Part shown: positions 33,582-37,282 of the stretch, in pieces
Numbering within the stretch: position 1 is the stretch's first letter
Layout: each line of letters starts with the position of its first letter
From: Lachnospiraceae bacterium
Lineage (GTDB): Bacteria > Bacillota > Clostridia > Lachnospirales > Lachnospiraceae
Reading direction: 5' to 3'
Assembly (NCBI GenBank): GCA_031263035.1
Contig: JAISGP010000011.1
Coordinates: 1 to 37,282 of the forward strand
DNA length: 37,282 bases
Program-made: the position numbers and the translations under genes
The notes under the pieces: model-generated
What the model was told of the DNA's origin: nothing
Databases searched by the model: none
What the model saw: the letters and a program-made list of their open reading frames with translations, nothing else

Positions 33582-33655
33582 TTGACTTAATTGTTAAGTG
33601 TTGTTAAAATACGTTAGTCAACTAATCATTAGACATATAACTATTAGTTGCCTAA
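33582..33655 (+). promoter_or_regulatory. Promoter with twin operators for the MarR-ABC operon
   Basis: TTGACT (33582-33587), a 17-bp spacer and TAAAAT (33605-33610) form the promoter. Just after it lie two copies of a palindrome: TTAGTCAACTAA (33614-33625, a perfect TTAGTnnACTAA) and TTAGTTGCCTAA (33644-33655, one mismatch), 30 bp apart, about three helical turns. They are the expected autorepression sites for the MarR protein. A separate palindrome, ATTCACAA/TTGTGAAT (33556-33577), lies upstream of the -35. Confidence 0.8.
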
Positions 33656-33689
33656 TGAAAATTTAAAATTCGTTTTATTGGAGGTGTAT

Positions 33690-34211
33690 ATGAAATCGAA
33701 GGATTATGATCAGGAAGATATAGTTAAGTTTCATAGCCATATGTATCTTCACAGTTTATCTCATTTAATGGGGATGACCACTATCAGTATTCTTAGAGAA
33801 TTTAGTATTAATCCTGGTCAGGTGGGAATATTATTTTTCTTAAAAAAATATGGAGTTATGTCTCAAAGAGATTTAGCTAATAAGTTAGGGATTGCGCCAC
33901 CTTCAGTTACAGTTGCTATAAGGAAGATGGAAAAGTTAGGTTTAGTTAATAAAAAGGGAGATGAAAAGGATCAACGTATTTTCAAAATTCAGATATCTCC
34001 TCTTGGAGATGAAAAGCTTGAAGAAGTATTTCAATCTGTAAAAAAGCTAGACGAAATTATTTACAAAGGTTTTTCTAAAGAGGAAAGAAAAGAAGCTGAA
34101 AGCATGATGCTTAAGATAATTAATAATCTTAAGGAGTATAAAGCGGAAAATAAGGCTTCTATGAAAAAGAATATGAAGATGTTTAAAGATGAACATCATA
34201 ACCATTTCTAA
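33690..34211 (+). CDS. MarR-family transcriptional regulator
   Basis: From ATG 33690 (Shine-Dalgarno ggaggtg, 33680-33686) the protein has 173 residues. An upstream TTG at 33648 lies within the second operator and is not the likely start. The winged helix-turn-helix spans about 42-105: GQVGILFFL, MSQRDLANKLGIAPPSVTVA, LVNKKGDEKDQRIFKIQIS with the wing Asp-Arg. Long helices at each end form the dimer interface. The tail is Lys/Met-rich and ends HHNHF. It precedes a heterodimeric ABC exporter, so it probably represses a drug-efflux operon; the effector is unknown. Confidence 0.92.
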   Translation: MKSKDYDQEDIVKFHSHMYLHSLSHLMGMTTISILREFSINPGQVGILFFLKKYGVMSQRDLANKLGIAPPSVTVAIRKMEKLGLVNKKGDEKDQRIFKIQISPLGDEKLEEVFQSVKKLDEIIYKGFSKEERKEAESMMLKIINNLKEYKAENKASMKKNMKMFKDEHHNHF

Positions 34212-34353
34212 GGATTATACATTAAAAGATATAAATATAATTTTGTTTACTATAAAGCTGTTATTTTTAGTTAATTAGTCTTTATTATAACAATATATGA
34301 TTGAATTAATCATTTAATTTATTTTGAATAAAACAGAAAGGAATTAAGACAAC

Positions 34354-36891
34354 GTGTTAAAATTACTTAAATTTTTGAAACCATATGCACTTGCTGTTGT
34401 AGGAATATTTGCAATACTTGTTGTACAAGCATATTGCGACTTGTCTTTACCAAATTATACAGCGAAAGTTGTAAACGTTGGTATTCAACAAGGAGGAATT
34501 GACGAAACAGTTCCTAAAAAGATTACTAAAACTGATTTAGATAAATTACTTTTATTTGTAAAATCAGGTGATAAAAAAACTGTAACATCTGCATATGTCA
34601 AAACATCAGATAAAACTAAAAAATATGGGGTTGTTTACAAATTAAAATCATCTGTTGCAAATAGCGATACTAAAACTGATAAGCTTAGTAAAGTTATTGG
34701 TAAACCAATGCTTATTGATTCGATGATTGATGCTAATTCTAAAGACGTCAAGAAGATGACTAAAGAAATGCAAAGTCAGATGAAAGAGGCTTATGACAAG
34801 CAAGTTAAAGCTGCAATGGAAAAAGCTAAAAAGGCCGCAGAAGAGCAAGCTAAACTTGTAGCTGAAGGTAAAGCATATCCTACCGGACGTGTGAATACAA
34901 CAGTTCCTACAAGCAATGTAAGTGGTACAGCCTCTGCAGTAGGAATATCTGCTTCTAATCCGGCAGGAGTTAAAGCACCGGATTTTAGCAAAATGACTAT
35001 TTATGATATGTTTAAAGCCATGCCTGAAAAGGAAAGAGATACTGCAATTAAAAAAATGGATAAAAAATTTGCAGCAATTCCGGATTCTTTAGTAACTCAA
35101 GGCTCAACAACATATATTAAAACAGCATATAAACATGCCGGTATGGATACAGGCGCTATTCAGACTAAATATCTTGTAATAACTGCAGTTAAGATGCTTG
35201 CACTTTCAGCACTTGGAATGATGGCAGCTATTCTAGTTGGATTTTTAGCTTCAAAAGTTGCTGCAGGAGTAGGCCGTGGACTTCGTGGTAAGGTATTTAG
35301 AAAAGTCGTAGGCTTTTCAAATAATGAATTTGATGAATTTTCAACGGCTACATTAATTACTCGTAGCACCAATGATATTCAACAGATTCAGCTAATTACA
35401 GTTATGATTTTAAGACTTTGTCTTTATGCTCCAATTATGGCATGTGGTGGAGTTTGGAGAGTATTTAACACAAATGCTCGTATGTCTTGGATAATTGCTT
35501 TAGCTATTGGAATTATTCTTTGTATAGTTATAGTTCTTCTTTTACTAGTTATGCCAAGATTTAAAATTATGCAGAAATTAGTAGATAAGTTAAATCTTGT
35601 AAGCCGTGAGATTTTAACGGGACTTCCAGTTATTAGAGCATTTAATACTGAAAAAGTTGAAGAGAAACGTTTTGATATTGCAAATAAAAACCTAACTCGC
35701 GTTAACCTTTTTGTAAGTAGAGCAATGTCAACAATGATGCCTTTAATGTTTGTTACAATGAATGCAATTACAGTATTTATAGTTTGGACTGGTGCTCATG
35801 GTATTGATAAAGGGAATATGCAAGTTGGAGATTTAATGGCATTTATTCAATATACAATGCAGATTATATTCTCATTCCTTATGATTTCACTTCTTTCAAT
35901 TATGTTACCAAGAGCTGCAGTTGCAGCAGGACGTGTTGATGAAGTATTATCATCAGAAACTATAATACATGATCCTAAAAATCCTAAGAAGTTTTCTGAA
36001 AATGCAAAGGGAGATTTAAGATTTAATCATGTTGATTTCAGATATCCGGGAGCAGAGTTTAATGTATTGTCTGATATAGACTTTGAAGCGAAAAGAGGTC
36101 AAACTACAGCATTTATTGGTAGTACAGGTGCCGGTAAGTCTACCTTAATCAGATTAATTCCAAGATTCTATGATGTTACAGATGGATCAATTACAATTGA
36201 TGGATTAGATATTCGAGATGTAACACAACACGATTTGCGAGATAAATTAGGTATGGTACCTCAAAAAGGTGTGCTATTCTCAGGAACTATAAAATCTAAT
36301 ATTTTATTTGCAAATGAAGATGCATCTGAAGAAGTTATGAAAAATGCAGCTTCAATTGCTCAGGCAACAGAGTTTATAGATAAGAAGAAAGCAGCTTATG
36401 ATAGCGAAATTGCTCAAGATGGTGCAAATGTTTCAGGTGGTCAAAAACAAAGACTTTCAATTGCAAGAGCTATTGCTAAAAATCCTGAAATATACGTCTT
36501 TGATGATAGTTTTTCTGCACTTGATTACAAGACGGATTTAGTTCTTCGTACAGAACTTAATAAGGTTACTAAGAACAGTATCGTTTTGATTGTTGCTCAG
36601 AGAATTAACACTATTATGCATGCTGATCAGATAATTGTTTTAGATGAAGGTAAGATAGTTGGTAAGGGAACTCATGAGGAACTTCTTAGAACTTGTGAAG
36701 AATATTATCAGATTGCATCTTCTCAGTTATCAGAAGAAGAAATAGAAAAGAGCTTGGCAGGTAAGGAACCTGAAAAGAACTATGAGGAGAAGGTTTCTGA
36801 TAAAACTGATGAAATTATAGACGAACTTAAAGATAGTGAAGAAGGACATGAAATAAATCCAGAAAATTCAGAAGATAAGGAGGTGAGATAA
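34354..36891 (+). CDS. Heterodimeric ABC exporter subunit with degenerate ATPase site and large extracytoplasmic insert
   Basis: The 845-residue half-transporter begins at GTG (Shine-Dalgarno gaaagga). TM1 (about 11-30) is followed by an approximately 225-residue Lys/Ala-rich insert (about 45-270) before TM2, making it much longer than the usual 580. The core then has five more membrane segments and an ATPase domain: Walker A GSTGAGKST (589-597), signature VSGGQ (693-697). Walker B reads IYVFDD, with Asp718 instead of the catalytic Glu, and the switch His is Gln749 (VAQR). Those two changes mark the degenerate half of LmrC/TM287-like heterodimers. The partner follows 2 bases after this gene. 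Confidence 0.92.
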   Translation: MLKLLKFLKPYALAVVGIFAILVVQAYCDLSLPNYTAKVVNVGIQQGGIDETVPKKITKTDLDKLLLFVKSGDKKTVTSAYVKTSDKTKKYGVVYKLKSSVANSDTKTDKLSKVIGKPMLIDSMIDANSKDVKKMTKEMQSQMKEAYDKQVKAAMEKAKKAAEEQAKLVAEGKAYPTGRVNTTVPTSNVSGTASAVGISASNPAGVKAPDFSKMTIYDMFKAMPEKERDTAIKKMDKKFAAIPDSLVTQGSTTYIKTAYKHAGMDTGAIQTKYLVITAVKMLALSALGMMAAILVGFLASKVAAGVGRGLRGKVFRKVVGFSNNEFDEFSTATLITRSTNDIQQIQLITVMILRLCLYAPIMACGGVWRVFNTNARMSWIIALAIGIILCIVIVLLLLVMPRFKIMQKLVDKLNLVSREILTGLPVIRAFNTEKVEEKRFDIANKNLTRVNLFVSRAMSTMMPLMFVTMNAITVFIVWTGAHGIDKGNMQVGDLMAFIQYTMQIIFSFLMISLLSIMLPRAAVAAGRVDEVLSSETIIHDPKNPKKFSENAKGDLRFNHVDFRYPGAEFNVLSDIDFEAKRGQTTAFIGSTGAGKSTLIRLIPRFYDVTDGSITIDGLDIRDVTQHDLRDKLGMVPQKGVLFSGTIKSNILFANEDASEEVMKNAASIAQATEFIDKKKAAYDSEIAQDGANVSGGQKQRLSIARAIAKNPEIYVFDDSFSALDYKTDLVLRTELNKVTKNSIVLIVAQRINTIMHADQIIVLDEGKIVGKGTHEELLRTCEEYYQIASSQLSEEEIEKSLAGKEPEKNYEEKVSDKTDEIIDELKDSEEGHEINPENSEDKEVR

Positions 36892-36893
36892 GT

Positions 36894-37282
36894 ATGGCAA
36901 GACACGGACATGGAAGAGTACCTGGAGAAAAAGCAAAAGATTTTAAAGGTACAATGTTAAAACTTTTAAAATATATTGGAGCTTATAAATATTTGATAAT
37001 AGTTGCGTTTTTATTTGCAATTGGAGCTACTATATTTAATATTTATGGACCAAAGGTACTAGGAAAAGCTACAACAGAGATTTTTACAGGTTTAGTTGGT
37101 AAGATTTCTGGAGGCTCTGGTATTAATTTTGGTAAGATTGGAACCATCTTATTTCACTTACTAATTTTATATGTAATTGGACTTGTATTTCAGGTAATTC
37201 AAGGAATTATTATGAGTCAGGTTGCAATGAATTTAACTTATAGAATGAGAAAAGAGATTTCTATAAAGATTAATAAGCTTCC
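36894..37282 (+). CDS. ABC exporter partner subunit, 3' end outside the window
   Basis: Only the first 129 codons are present. The N-terminus is polar (MARHGHGRVPGEKAKDFKG), followed by TM1 (about 38-58, YLIIVAFLFAIGATIFNIYG), a loop with FTGLVGKISGGSG, TM2 (about 84-105) and the MNLTYRMRKEISIKINKLP coupling region. This is the standard N-terminal part of a type IV ABC exporter. It starts 2 bases after the previous gene with aaggaggtg as ribosome site inside that gene. Presumably it carries the catalytically intact ATPase site, which cannot be checked here. Confidence 0.9.
   Translation, partial: MARHGHGRVPGEKAKDFKGTMLKLLKYIGAYKYLIIVAFLFAIGATIFNIYGPKVLGKATTEIFTGLVGKISGGSGINFGKIGTILFHLLILYVIGLVFQVIQGIIMSQVAMNLTYRMRKEISIKINKL

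Overview
The window looks like a chromosomal segment of a low-GC, Gram-positive anaerobe of the class Clostridia, most likely the family Lachnospiraceae. This rests on strong AT bias, strong Shine-Dalgarno sites with some TTG and GTG starts, a FabK-based type II fatty acid synthesis cluster next to accBCDA, and a pyrH-frr-uppS-cdsA-dxr-rseP cluster. The family is an inference; no rRNA or other species marker is present.

Layout. (1) 101-8729: acpP-fabK-fabD-fabG-fabF-accB-fabZ-accC-accD-accA, a nearly complete set for malonyl-CoA production and acyl-chain elongation, closed by a terminator whose stem contains the accA stop codon. fabH, plsX and a FapR/FabT-type regulator are not in the window. 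(2) 8762-10776: a YtrA-type GntR repressor, an ABC ATPase and a 6-TM permease behind a clear promoter and candidate operator. (3) 10960-16464: pyrH, frr, uppS, cdsA, dxr and rseP, covering nucleotide, ribosome recycling, isoprenoid and phospholipid functions plus an intramembrane protease. The often linked ispG and polC do not follow. (4) 16465-17078: a gene-free stretch holding an approximately 200-bp imperfect palindrome, a solo copy of its arm, a terminator and tandem promoters. (5) 17079-20521: an aspartate aminotransferase, an Asn-rich membrane protein, and an XRE-family membrane regulator broken by a TAG at codon 17.

(6) 20687-27298 is an accessory block bracketed by two closely related GGGTAGG hairpins. 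It holds what reads as an orphan type VIIb secretion LXG toxin module: a DUF4176 protein, two small helical partner proteins, an LXG protein with a glycine-zipper C-terminus, a polytopic membrane protein (candidate immunity) and a second, membrane-anchored DUF4176 protein. An unusual superfamily 2 helicase with two C-terminal membrane segments follows, split by one in-frame TAA. No secretion machinery gene (EssC, EsaA, EssB, YukD) is present. This block is the best candidate for unusual biology.

(7) 27303-37282: a convergent ApbE lipoprotein, an OmpR-type response regulator with its histidine kinase, uracil-DNA glycosylase, an EamA transporter, D-aminoacyl-tRNA deacylase, and a MarR regulator with twin operators leading into a heterodimeric ABC exporter. 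The second exporter subunit runs off the window. I see no tRNA, rRNA, CRISPR array, transposase or integrase.
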